A stretch of DNA of 64,000 nt. Source: RUG695 sp050943135 (GTDB lineage Bacteria; Planctomycetota; Planctomycetia; Pirellulales; Thermoguttaceae). Under the pieces are notes generated by a model that did no database searches, was not told the DNA's origin, and saw only the letters and a list, made by a program, of their open reading frames with translations. The position numbers were made by a program, and so were the translations under genes. Numbering within the stretch: position 1 is the first letter of the stretch; each line of letters opens with the position of its first letter. Location of the stretch: the NCBI GenBank assembly GCA_050943135.1, contig JBMNOP010000005.1, positions 124,001 through 188,000 of the forward strand, read 5' to 3'. Of the stretch, positions 1 through 9,024 are shown piece by piece.

Positions 1-986
1 AGAATTTCGGCGTGTGTGTCGAGGCTTGGTGTTACACGGTCAAGTCCGTGGTGGAAGATCATCGAGAATGCTTCCAGTCCGAGAATCGTGCCGATTTCCG
101 CAGCCTGGCGCGGCTCGGATCCCCCGGCAAAGTCGAAATGGTTGATATCCCCTGCCGTGCCAATGCCGAAGACGGAGACGAAATCTTCTCCGAATCGGGA
201 TTGCAGTGCGGCGCTCAGATAATACGGGTAATCCCCGCTGATCAGCGTCCCTTCGGTGGTGTCGAGATGGAGGGCAAAATTCGTGAACGAGGAGATCGGG
301 GTTTCGGTCTCGGCGTCACTGAAGAGAAGGAATGTCAACATCGGGTCGATACCGGCGGCGGGACGAACCTTGTCGGGATTATCGAAGCCAGGGTTAAACC
401 GAACCGAACCGTCCTTCATGATAAACCGCCGGTTGAACGAGATTCCGAAAAGCTCTTTTTGCCCCTCATCGAGAACCGAGGGGCGAAGATTTTCCAGAGC
501 CTTTTGAATTGCCTCGACCCCACGTTCAATGAAGAAATGTTCGTAGTCGAGCGGCTCACAGGGATCGACGCCGTTATTTTGCGCCATCGCCCGAGTGTGT
601 AAATATTTTCGAAGCGGTCCGTTGAAGAGCGGTCCGGTGTGCGAGTGGGTCGCGCAAATGATGATCGACTCACGGGGGACGCCGGTTTTTTGGGCAATTT
701 CGTCCCGGATCGGATTGGTCGAACTGGTTGGAATCGAACAAGTATCGGAAACGAGAAGAATTGCCGTCTTTTCCCCCTGCTGCAGTGCCAGTGCCTTGAA
801 ATAGATCGGATCGTGTACGCCGGTCGAAATCCGTTCGTCGAAATATCCGCGAAGCCGAAACCCGATCGGCGGCGTGATGTCGACCGCCGCCGCACCGGTG
901 TAAAGTTGGGCCGGTTCGGCCGCGGGAATCATGGAGGTGACAGCAAAGAGGAACATAGCAAGGAGAATAAAGGTTCGTTTCATCAT
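1..986 (-). CDS. Neutral/alkaline ceramidase-like secreted hydrolase (C-terminus beyond window)
   Basis: Open from an ATG at 986 (a second ATG at 983) to the window edge without a stop, about 328 residues. The start MKRTFILLAMFLFAVTS with AAEP about 20 residues in is a Sec signal peptide. Next comes DITPPIGFRLRGYF and, near residue 110, ATHSHTGP, matching the N-terminal metal-binding motif (ATHTHSGP type) of neutral/alkaline non-lysosomal ceramidases. In that family a zinc hydrolase cleaves N-acyl linkages of sphingolipids. In planctomycetes many such secreted paralogues exist and the substrate is unknown, so the family is firm but the ceramidase activity is not. It lies 106 bp downstream of dapB on the same strand. 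Confidence 0.8.
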   Translation of the reverse strand, partial: MMKRTFILLAMFLFAVTSMIPAAEPAQLYTGAAAVDITPPIGFRLRGYFDERISTGVHDPIYFKALALQQGEKTAILLVSDTCSIPTSSTNPIRDEIAQKTGVPRESIIICATHSHTGPLFNGPLRKYLHTRAMAQNNGVDPCEPLDYEHFFIERGVEAIQKALENLRPSVLDEGQKELFGISFNRRFIMKDGSVRFNPGFDNPDKVRPAAGIDPMLTFLLFSDAETETPISSFTNFALHLDTTEGTLISGDYPYYLSAALQSRFGEDFVSVFGIGTAGDINHFDFAGGSEPRQAAEIGTILGLEAFSMIFHHGLDRVTPSLDTHAEI

Positions 987-1092
987 AACCCTTTCGGCGA
1001 GGTGTGTGGAAGATACCGGTGCGGCGGTGCCGATCCCCCCTATTGTAAAGAATCGAATTCGGTTTGAAAAGGGTATCCGTCAAGAGAACGGT

Positions 1093-1899
1093 TTACTGAA
1101 GATTCAGGACGTCGTCCATCCCGTAAAGTTTCCCGGGCTTTTTGTCGGCAAGGAATTTTGCCGCCGCCAGTGCACCCGACGCATAGGCGTCGCGGTTGGT
1201 CGCCTTGACCGTAAGCTCCATCGTTTCACCGAGGAGGCCGAAGATGATGTGATGTTCCCCCGGGTTGTCACCGATTCTTACGGCGTGGTAGCCGATTTCG
1301 TTGTGCGGACGGACTCCTGGTTTCCCGCTTCGACCGTGCATCTCGTGGGTTAGCCCCATCTTTTCGGCGATCAGTTGCCCGAATTTCAGGGCGGTTCCGC
1401 TTGGCGCGTCGGCCTTGAAACGATGGTGCTTTTCGATGATTTCGACGTCGGCGTCTTTATCGGCCAGGGCGGCAGCGGCGATCCGGGCGAGTTTCATCGT
1501 AAGATTGACCGTCAGGCTCATGCTCGGAGACCAAAGAATTGGCGTGTTGCGCGCCGCGGCTCGCAGCTCGTCTTGCTGCGGGTCGGTCAAACCGGTGGTC
1601 GCGTAGACCAAGGCGATCTTTCGTGCGCGGCAAAGGTCTAAAACCGACGTGAGCGCAGCGGGGGAGGAAAAATCGATGACAACATCGACCGGCGTATCTT
1701 GGGCGATGGTGTCGGTCAGCGGAATGCCGTTGCTCCCGATGCCGGCGAGCTCCCCGCTATCGGCCCCCAGTCGGGGGTGCCCCGGTATATCCACCGCCGC
1801 GGCAATTTCAATGAAAGGGTCGGTCGCGCCGAGCACAACCAGACGTTTCCCCATCCGGCCCGCGGCGCCGTAAATCGCAACACGTGTTTTCTCTTCCAT
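1093..1899 (-). CDS. dapB: 4-hydroxy-tetrahydrodipicolinate reductase
   Basis: Reduces hydroxy-tetrahydrodipicolinate with NAD(P)H in the cytoplasmic lysine/diaminopimelate pathway. The 268 residues are the usual length. The N-terminal Rossmann glycine motif is GAAGRMGKRL (residues 11-20). The family signature EKHHRFKADAP followed by SGTA spans 156-170 and carries the catalytic His-His and Lys. It starts 35 bp after thrC ends, so the two are probably one operon for aspartate-family amino acids. No abnormality seen. Confidence 0.97.
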   Translation of the reverse strand: MEEKTRVAIYGAAGRMGKRLVVLGATDPFIEIAAAVDIPGHPRLGADSGELAGIGSNGIPLTDTIAQDTPVDVVIDFSSPAALTSVLDLCRARKIALVYATTGLTDPQQDELRAAARNTPILWSPSMSLTVNLTMKLARIAAAALADKDADVEIIEKHHRFKADAPSGTALKFGQLIAEKMGLTHEMHGRSGKPGVRPHNEIGYHAVRIGDNPGEHHIIFGLLGETMELTVKATNRDAYASGALAAAKFLADKKPGKLYGMDDVLNLQ

Positions 1900-1934
1900 T
1901 GCAAAGATCCTCCGGGGTTCGGTGGTTTCCTGTT

Positions 1935-3317
1935 TTATTGTTTGAGCAATTCGATAATCGCGTCGATGTCGTTGGCAACGGTTACCGGGTGGTTGGCGAA
2001 CTCGGTCATTTTAACACCCCGCTTGCCGAGGATGGATTCGAAGAATTCCTTGTCGTTTCCATGATAGGCAACCGTGGCGTTCGGGTCTTTGAGCTGATTG
2101 CCTGTCAGAATGCAGACAACCCGTTCGTCTTTGCCGATCACCCCTTCGGCGACCAGTTTTTTGGTCCCGGCAAGGCTTGCCGCACTGGCCGGTTCACAGC
2201 CGAGGCCTCCGGCACCGACGTTGGCTTTGGCATCGAGGATTTCCTGTTCGGTGACTTCGCGAACCACGCCATTGCAGAAGTCAAGTGCACGGAGACATTT
2301 CGTCAGGTTGACCGGACGATTGATTTCTATGGCGCTGGCGATGGTCGAGGCACGGCGCCCTTCGGCGTCCATCTGATCGTAGAAACGTTTGATTTTGGCC
2401 CGGTCGTACCGGCCGCCGTTCCAGCGAAGCCCCTCCTGTTCGAAGAGCCGATAGAGGGTGTTGGCCCCGGCGGCATTGATAACCGCCAGGCGCGGAACTT
2501 TCTTGATCAGGCCGAGTTTGTGCAGTTCGATGAACGCTTTTCCGAATGAGCTGGAATTCCCCAGATTTCCGCCCGGAACAACAATCCAGTCAGGAATTTC
2601 CCAACGAAGACCTTCCAGGACTCGGAGCATAATCGTTTTTTGTCCTTCGAGTCGGAACGGGTTGAGACTGTTGAGCAGGTAGAGGTTGAGACGTTTCGAG
2701 GCTTCCTGAACCCTCGTCATCGCGTCGTCGAAATCCCCCTCGATTTGAATCGTTTTCGCGCCGTAGTCGAGCGCCTGCGAAAGTTTTCCGTAAGCGATCT
2801 TGCCGGACCCGATGAAAATGACCGCGTTCATCATGCGAGTCACACCGCAGTAAATTGCCAGCGATGCACTGGTGTTCCCCGTGGAGGCACAGGCGGTATG
2901 CTTGGCACCGACCAGTTTTCCATGAGTCGTTCCGGCAGCCATCCCGTTGTCTTTGAACGAACCGGAGGGATTCATCCCCTCGTACTGCAGGTGGAGAGAA
3001 CCCGATGTTAAGCCGGCGTAGGGGGCCACGTAATCGGCCTTCTGGAGGATCGTTTGTCCTTCGCCGATCGTAACACAATCTTCCAGCTTGGCAAATGGAA
3101 GAAGTTCGTGAAACCGCCAGACACCGCTGTGTCGCCGAGGGTTCTGCCGTTCGGCCCAGTATTGCTCAAAATGAGAAAGCCCCTGGGGAACGGGGAGTTT
3201 GTCCCATTCATACTCGACATCTAAAAGAGAATCGCAATCGGGACAACGGTGATGGACTTCGAGAAGATCAAAGGTGTGTTGGCAGTCGGGGTTAATACAG
3301 CGTTGAAAGGCCGTCAT
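1935..3317 (-). CDS. thrC: Threonine synthase with N-terminal zinc ribbon
   Basis: PLP enzyme converting O-phosphohomoserine to threonine. The PLP lysine is K122 in NPSGSFKDNGM. A glycine-rich phosphate-binding region (VVPGGNLGNSSSFGKAF) follows later. The N-terminus carries a short zinc-ribbon-like module with Cys 7, 12, 25 and 28, seen in one subgroup of bacterial threonine synthases. The 460 residues agree with that subgroup. It is the first gene of the thrC-dapB pair, and a possible promoter lies about 120 bp upstream. Confidence 0.96.
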   Translation of the reverse strand: MTAFQRCINPDCQHTFDLLEVHHRCPDCDSLLDVEYEWDKLPVPQGLSHFEQYWAERQNPRRHSGVWRFHELLPFAKLEDCVTIGEGQTILQKADYVAPYAGLTSGSLHLQYEGMNPSGSFKDNGMAAGTTHGKLVGAKHTACASTGNTSASLAIYCGVTRMMNAVIFIGSGKIAYGKLSQALDYGAKTIQIEGDFDDAMTRVQEASKRLNLYLLNSLNPFRLEGQKTIMLRVLEGLRWEIPDWIVVPGGNLGNSSSFGKAFIELHKLGLIKKVPRLAVINAAGANTLYRLFEQEGLRWNGGRYDRAKIKRFYDQMDAEGRRASTIASAIEINRPVNLTKCLRALDFCNGVVREVTEQEILDAKANVGAGGLGCEPASAASLAGTKKLVAEGVIGKDERVVCILTGNQLKDPNATVAYHGNDKEFFESILGKRGVKMTEFANHPVTVANDIDAIIELLKQ

Positions 3318-3434
3318 AACTTCGCTTTCGTCTGATTGGGTTTTTTAGAACATGGAAGTTCGGTTTCCTTTCCGGAAGCGCTTGTGGGTACGTTTCGGCG
3401 GAAGGAGTCAGGTTCCCGAGAAGGAGTACGCATT

Positions 3435-3463
3435 ATTATAACCCTCATTTGATTTTTTAACAG
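3435..3463 (-). promoter_or_regulatory. Possible promoter upstream of thrC
   Basis: On the minus strand a perfect TATAAT (3435-3440) lies 17 bp from a weak -35 (CTGTTA, 3458-3463, three of six matches). It sits about 120 bp before the thrC start. The -10 is good, the -35 poor. Confidence 0.4.
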
Positions 3464-3584
3464 TCGCTCGAGAAGAGACACCCACCCATTCTGCGGCGGG
3501 TTTCGAGGGACACTCCGTGGGGAGAAGAAGGGAAGGGGACCTGTCGACGAAGCTCCTCATTTTGACTTTTGCCGACAGATCGCT

Positions 3585-4652
3585 TTACTGATAAATCACC
3601 TTGGCTCCGGTTGTCTGCCGCGGGTCGAGCAGATTCGGCGACGCCGAGTCCGGGATCATATTCGGGGAGGAATCGGGTGCCGATTCGGTAAGCTCGGGGA
3701 CTCCCTGCGAGTTGACGACCCCGCGGTTGAAGTGGCCGGCGGATCCGTAGGTGGGGCTCTTTATTGAACGGAGCTGGTCAAAGGTGAGTTTTGGCGGACC
3801 GAACGACGTCGGTTCGTCTGGGGTTTCTACCGGGTTGTAAGCCATCTTGATCGGCGGTCGACGATCGTCCTTTTCCGGATTGGTTACCGGAGGTGCCGCG
3901 GCGATATGTTCGGCCATCGATTCGGAAAGATTAACGGAAAGGATCTGGTTCGAACCGGAAACGTTCATTTCACTCGGTTCGTGGGAGGCCGGTCTCTTTT
4001 CCAACTCGCCGAACGAGGGAATGGTGGAGAATTCGGAATCGCTTGCCGACTCGGCGAGCGATTTTTTCAGATCGGCTTGCGATTTGATTTCTTTGATCGG
4101 TTCCCCTCCGATTTGGGTGTAGGTGACCCCCGAGGCGACTTGGTCGTTCGTCTTTGCTTCGGTAAAGACGGTGAGGATCGAAATTGCCTCTGCCGGCTGG
4201 TCGACTTCCCCCAGATCGAGCCAAATGTGATAGCTGTAACCGTTTTTTTTGTCGAATTTTCTCTGGCGGTTCAGTCGTTCGGAGTCGATGGCGAGTTTGT
4301 ATTTCGGTTCGGTCAGCTCGACGCCGCCGTCGTTCCCGTCGAAGACATAGACGACCAGCTCCCCGTCGACCGGAATGGAACATTCATAATCCTTCTTGCT
4401 ATAGAAGCGAATCACCCCCGCCTTCCCACGGCGCATTTTCATCGAGCGGTCGTTCGGAAGGAAAGGCCCGTAATCGGTCCAGTGGTCTTCGAGGGTTTCG
4501 GGGTGTTGCGGGACGATCTCTCCCCAAAAAATATACCGATGATGTTCAAAGCTGGAACATCCCGAGCCCCCCCCAAGGAGTCCCAGGATGGGGAGCGAGG
4601 CGCTTACCAGGCACAAAATTGATTGTTTAAGACCACCTGCCGCTGATTTCAT
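3585..4652 (-). CDS. Predicted lipoprotein of unknown function, next to secretin
   Basis: 355 residues. The N-terminus is a lipoprotein signal with a hydrophobic stretch (SILCLVSASLPILGLLGGG) followed by SGCSS; the lipobox cysteine is about residue 32. The middle has a beta-rich segment (VRFYSKKDYECSIPVDGELVVYVFD, roughly 80-105), and the C-terminal half is polar and proline/serine-rich, probably disordered. No catalytic motif is visible. It starts 44 bp after the secretin gene ends on the same strand, so it may be an accessory or pilotin-like partner; this is inference from position only. Confidence 0.75.
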   Translation of the reverse strand: MKSAAGGLKQSILCLVSASLPILGLLGGGSGCSSFEHHRYIFWGEIVPQHPETLEDHWTDYGPFLPNDRSMKMRRGKAGVIRFYSKKDYECSIPVDGELVVYVFDGNDGGVELTEPKYKLAIDSERLNRQRKFDKKNGYSYHIWLDLGEVDQPAEAISILTVFTEAKTNDQVASGVTYTQIGGEPIKEIKSQADLKKSLAESASDSEFSTIPSFGELEKRPASHEPSEMNVSGSNQILSVNLSESMAEHIAAAPPVTNPEKDDRRPPIKMAYNPVETPDEPTSFGPPKLTFDQLRSIKSPTYGSAGHFNRGVVNSQGVPELTESAPDSSPNMIPDSASPNLLDPRQTTGAKVIYQ

Positions 4653-4696
4653 CTTCTTTTACTTTCCAAGCCAAGATTCGTTCGAGGGACTGTCGT

Positions 4697-7600
4697 CTAT
4701 CTCAGGCTGGGGTTTCCCTGTGTTTGGTTATCGGTTCCTCTCGGACGAATGGTCGACGGAGGGAGCTCTTCCATCTCTTCCATTTCGAGGAATGGCAGAA
4801 GCCTCGTTCGTTTCGGTGTTCTTCGTGTGTTGAGCGGGTCATTCAATCCCATGTCGCTGTTGATTTCCATCGCATCGGCAAGGCACCAACTCATCTTTGA
4901 GGCTTCGATTCGCTTGATTTCATTAACATCTTCGGTCGATTCGACAATCCGCGGCGTCATCACGATCAGTAGTTCCCGACGCTGTTCGGTATCCCTGTCG
5001 TAACGGAAGAGCCATCCGAGGACCGGTATGTCGGAGAGATAGGGAACGCCGCGGGAGATCTTCTCTTTGCTCGAGGAGATCATTCCGCCGAGCATTACCG
5101 TTTCGCCGTTCTGGGCACTGACCGCAGTCATGAGCTGACGTGTTTCAATGGTCGGCGAGGTAATAACCTGACCTTCGGAGGAGAAGACCGGGATGGCATC
5201 GCTGCTGCTGCCGAGGCTCGATTTTTCGGCACCGATTTCCATAATCACCCGACCGTCTTTGCTGATACGGGGGGTGACCAGGAGGATCAGGCCGACGTTG
5301 GCATCGACCACGTTCGATGTGACGCCGTAGGTCGTGGTACTCGCACCGCTGACACGCGGCACGCGCTGCCCGATCAGGATGAAGGCCTGTTGGTTATCCA
5401 TTGCCTGAATCTGAGGGCGGCTCAGAACCTGAAGCCGATTTTTGTCGCGGAGCGCACGAAGAACGAGCTGAACCGATCGGCTGCTGGCCGAGAGAACAAG
5501 ACCGCCGTAGCCCAAATCGGCGTCGGTCCGCCCCATCCCGAGGTTGTTCAGAACCTGTCCCGCGATGTCGGTGGGGTCGGTCCCGGAATTATAGGCGTTT
5601 CCCTGGCTATTTGTGTTGATAAAGTCGTAACCCGGATTCCCTATGGTAGAGGAAGAATTTGTAACATTGGTAATAACACTTCGGTCAAATGCGACTTTGT
5701 CCTGAAGGCCGGCCTCGATTCCGAACTCTTCTTGATCGGTCAGGGTAACTTCGGCAATCAGAACCTGGATTACCACCTGTTGCGGTTCTTTATCGAACTG
5801 TTCGATCAGCGCCTTAATCTCGTCCATATGCTTCGGCGATGCACTCAAAATGATTGAGTTGGTATTCGGCTCCGGAATGACGATGATCTGTGATTCGAAG
5901 AGCTGGTGGTCCGAAATGGTTTCGCTCGTCATTTCGAGCTTTTGCTTTTCGGCGAGGTATTTGTTGATCGAGTCGGCAACCGAGGAGGCACGTACGGTCC
6001 GAAGACTGATCAGCTCCATTTGACGTTCCTCGGAATCTTTTCGGTCGAGAACCGTGATCAGTGCGTCGATCATTTTGAGATCTCCGGGAGCGCCCGTTAC
6101 CAGAATGGAGTTGGTTCGCGAATCGACCGACAAGCGTACCGGTACAAACGAGACCTCTCCCTTGGAGTTGGGGATCGCCGGCATACTCCCGGTACTCGTT
6201 GCCAAAATCGTCGAGAGCGTTTTCTGGATCTGGGTGGCATCACCGTTTCGGATCGAGAATATCTTGAGTTGTCCGCTCTGTGCGGGAACGTCGAGCGTGG
6301 CGATCAGTGTGGCGATCAGTTCCATACAATCGGACGGTGCGGTAACGATAAGCTGCTGTTTGTACGGGTTTGCCGAAATTTTGACATCTTTCATGATCCC
6401 CGAAGAGATCAGCTTTTTACTCTCGTCATCGACCGAGAGGATTTCCAGAATCGGATATTGCGGACCGGTTCCGGGCGTACCGACCGCCGCGGGCATAATG
6501 GCATTGGTCATTGTCTGGCGCAAATCTTCGGCCAGGGTGTTCTTTAGGGTAAATGTACGAACCTCCAGCTTGACGTTCGAGCGGTTGACGTCGATTTCCA
6601 TCAGGATCCGCTGAATTTCCTTGAAGTCGTTTGGTGTCGCCTGAATGACGAGCGAGTTTGTCGGTTCGTCGGGAATCACACGGATTCTCGGCGCCAGGGC
6701 TGTGGTTCCGGCCGGAACGCTGGGAAAATACTGGGTGAGGAGAGTCGCCATCGAACGGGCCGATTGGTAGTTCAGGAAAACAACGTGCATATCGCTTTCC
6801 CCGGCCTCGATCGGTTGATCGAATGTGTGGATCAGGTCTTTCATCGACTCAAGGGCTTTCCCCCAGCCGACGAGGAGTATTGCATTCGGGTGCTGTATCG
6901 GGTAGGCGAGAACACGTCCCTGTTTTGTGAGGAACATCTCGGTAAAAAGGCGTTGCAGAACACCGCCGAGCGATATCGAATTGATATAACGCAGATTGTA
7001 CATTTCAATCGACGGGTCCGCCTTGGCCGCCAGCTCTTCGATTTTGGCAATCATGTCGGTGATCCGTTTGGCCTCGGCCGGTGGAGCGTCGATAATCACG
7101 ATGTCCAGATCCGGAAGGACGGTCGGAACAAAATCCGAAACCATATTCAGGTCATCGGAGCCGGACGTGTCGTTCTGACCCTCTTCTTGGAGGGCGGTCG
7201 GTCGGATCGGTGCAGGTTCCCGGTCGGCTGCGGTATATTCGGCCGTCGAGAAAGAGCCCGTATTTGTCGGGGCGGTGCGAGACAGCGGTTCGGAGTTTCC
7301 GCGGATCGCTTCGTTCTGTATACGGAAGATCGATTCGATCTTTCGTATGTCGGCGTTGCGAATCTGAATGTAATACGGCGTCTGCCCGGAATGAGCTTCC
7401 CGGTCCATCGTTTCGATCAGTTTACGCATCTGCTCACAGAGTGGCCTGTTCCCGACCATCAGAATCGTCTGCATACTTGGTTCAAAGCAAATGTTGCAGG
7501 AAGGAGACTCGATGTCCGGGCGGCTTTTTGTTTTCTTGACGAAACGGTAAACACGCCGTTCCCGCTCGGCCGGCGTCAGGCTTGCCTCTTGATCCGGGTC

Positions 7601-8710
7601 GGGAAACGTCTTGGTAATTCGGTCCTTGAAAAGCTCGGTAAGCTGTGATTCAAGGGCATCGAGATTTTTGTAAACGGGAGAGTAGCCGATTTTAAACGAC
7701 TGTTCGCCGTCGGCAAACGACTCTGCCCGGGGGGCGACCGGAACCACCGAGGCCTGTTGCGGTCGGGCCGAGACGGCGCTGACTTGGACCGCCTCCAAGT
7801 CTTCCCGAATCAGCTTCTGAAGAGCCGTCGGGGCGTAGACCATAATGATCCCCTCGTTCGGATCGGAGGTGAAGATCACATTCGAGGCGCTTTTATATTT
7901 CGTTTTGAGGCCGGAGATGACCAGATTGATTTTCGATTGCGGACAGGAGTAGACGGTCACATCGGCGGTTTGCGGATCGATCTGTTCGGGAGAAGCATTT
8001 TGGTCATCGGCACCGAAGACTCGTGTGCCCATTTCGGCTTCGGAAACGGGAAAAATTGCATTTTCGCTTTGCCACCGCGTTTCGACCATCCGATTTTCGT
8101 TCGGGTCGTAGTAGACTCCCGACGGAGCCGGTTCCCCGTTTTGCGCGGGATGGTTCTCGGGTGGCAATGTCGGCGCCGGCGCGGCAACGCCGTAGTCGAT
8201 CCCCTCGCCGGAGAGCTGCAAGTTGGAGTCCATGCGGGGGACCAGCTGATCGGCAGTCGCAATAATCTGCGGTGGCGCGGTTAGGGTCAGAGTCCGTCTT
8301 TCGTCGTCGGCCCGCCAGTGGACAGACTCGCGCTGCGTGGGGGGGATGAGGGAAACGAATCGTTTCGCCAGGAGGCTCGGAAGGCTTTCGGGTGTATAGT
8401 ACATCCGTGTTTCTCGGGAACCGGAATAGATGCTCGACTGCGGGCGTTCGGTCGAAAGGGGAAGATCCTTCTCTTCCGCAGGCGTCTGGGGATCGGCCGT
8501 GAAGCTCGACGGGAGATCCCCGACACTCAGCTGAGAGAGAGCCGGTTCGTCGTCGGCGGTAGCGGTCGAATACTGAAATTCCCGAGGGGCGAAACCGAGG
8601 AAACACCCCAAAATGACGACCATCCACACATGAAGTCGGGGAGGATTCCCCCCTGGTTCCCGAGCTCGATAGTCCCCTGTATCGTACTTCGATCGCGTCA
8701 GAACGTTCAT
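4697..8710 (-). CDS. Giant secretin-family protein (type II/III secretion GspD-like)
   Basis: 1337 residues, about twice a typical GspD. An N-terminal hydrophobic segment (VWMVVILGCFLGFA, 28-41) is a signal peptide or anchor. At least six secretin short-domain modules can be seen, each opening with a beta strand then a helix: near 447 (YIQIRNADIRKI), 570 (YNLRYINSIS), 642, 718, 816 and 899. The C-terminal pore domain begins near 978 (VVIQVLIAEVTLTDQEEFGI) and ends with VPYLSDIPVLGWLFRYD and ELLIVMTPRIV, the classic secretin signature. It should form an outer-membrane ring channel. No other secretion-machine gene is in the window. The partner lipoprotein follows downstream. Confidence 0.93.
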   Translation of the reverse strand: MNVLTRSKYDTGDYRAREPGGNPPRLHVWMVVILGCFLGFAPREFQYSTATADDEPALSQLSVGDLPSSFTADPQTPAEEKDLPLSTERPQSSIYSGSRETRMYYTPESLPSLLAKRFVSLIPPTQRESVHWRADDERRTLTLTAPPQIIATADQLVPRMDSNLQLSGEGIDYGVAAPAPTLPPENHPAQNGEPAPSGVYYDPNENRMVETRWQSENAIFPVSEAEMGTRVFGADDQNASPEQIDPQTADVTVYSCPQSKINLVISGLKTKYKSASNVIFTSDPNEGIIMVYAPTALQKLIREDLEAVQVSAVSARPQQASVVPVAPRAESFADGEQSFKIGYSPVYKNLDALESQLTELFKDRITKTFPDPDQEASLTPAERERRVYRFVKKTKSRPDIESPSCNICFEPSMQTILMVGNRPLCEQMRKLIETMDREAHSGQTPYYIQIRNADIRKIESIFRIQNEAIRGNSEPLSRTAPTNTGSFSTAEYTAADREPAPIRPTALQEEGQNDTSGSDDLNMVSDFVPTVLPDLDIVIIDAPPAEAKRITDMIAKIEELAAKADPSIEMYNLRYINSISLGGVLQRLFTEMFLTKQGRVLAYPIQHPNAILLVGWGKALESMKDLIHTFDQPIEAGESDMHVVFLNYQSARSMATLLTQYFPSVPAGTTALAPRIRVIPDEPTNSLVIQATPNDFKEIQRILMEIDVNRSNVKLEVRTFTLKNTLAEDLRQTMTNAIMPAAVGTPGTGPQYPILEILSVDDESKKLISSGIMKDVKISANPYKQQLIVTAPSDCMELIATLIATLDVPAQSGQLKIFSIRNGDATQIQKTLSTILATSTGSMPAIPNSKGEVSFVPVRLSVDSRTNSILVTGAPGDLKMIDALITVLDRKDSEERQMELISLRTVRASSVADSINKYLAEKQKLEMTSETISDHQLFESQIIVIPEPNTNSIILSASPKHMDEIKALIEQFDKEPQQVVIQVLIAEVTLTDQEEFGIEAGLQDKVAFDRSVITNVTNSSSTIGNPGYDFINTNSQGNAYNSGTDPTDIAGQVLNNLGMGRTDADLGYGGLVLSASSRSVQLVLRALRDKNRLQVLSRPQIQAMDNQQAFILIGQRVPRVSGASTTTYGVTSNVVDANVGLILLVTPRISKDGRVIMEIGAEKSSLGSSSDAIPVFSSEGQVITSPTIETRQLMTAVSAQNGETVMLGGMISSSKEKISRGVPYLSDIPVLGWLFRYDRDTEQRRELLIVMTPRIVESTEDVNEIKRIEASKMSWCLADAMEINSDMGLNDPLNTRRTPKRTRLLPFLEMEEMEELPPSTIRPRGTDNQTQGNPSLR

Positions 8711-8774
8711 TTGAGCAATTTCATTTCAAAGCCAATTTCTCACATTCCCGATTCGACATCGGGGGTCCGGCGGG

Positions 8775-8803
8775 ATTGTAGAGAATAATGAGGAAGGATT
8801 CAA
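8775..8803 (-). promoter_or_regulatory. Promoter for the secretin gene
   Basis: Minus strand TTGAAT (8798-8803), 17-bp spacer, TACAAT (8775-8780), 65 bp upstream of the secretin ATG. The interval 8711-9024 otherwise holds only the untranslated leader and the region after the upstream DUF1573 gene; I see no other gene in it. Confidence 0.65.
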
Positions 8804-9024
8804 GGGGTTTTTTCGGCACTCTCCTTTTCGCCGAACACGGAAAGAACCGCGCCGCACATCGGCAGAGGGCGATCCCCTTGCCTGGTATGTTACAAAGGGA
8901 GGAACGGTTGAGACGACCGGGGGGACAGGGAAACAATGAGGGCGCATCGACGAAAAGAGCCCACATCGGAGAATTCCGGAATGTGGGTACCGGAAAACCG
9001 ATCCGAGGACGGTCCGAAAGGGAT

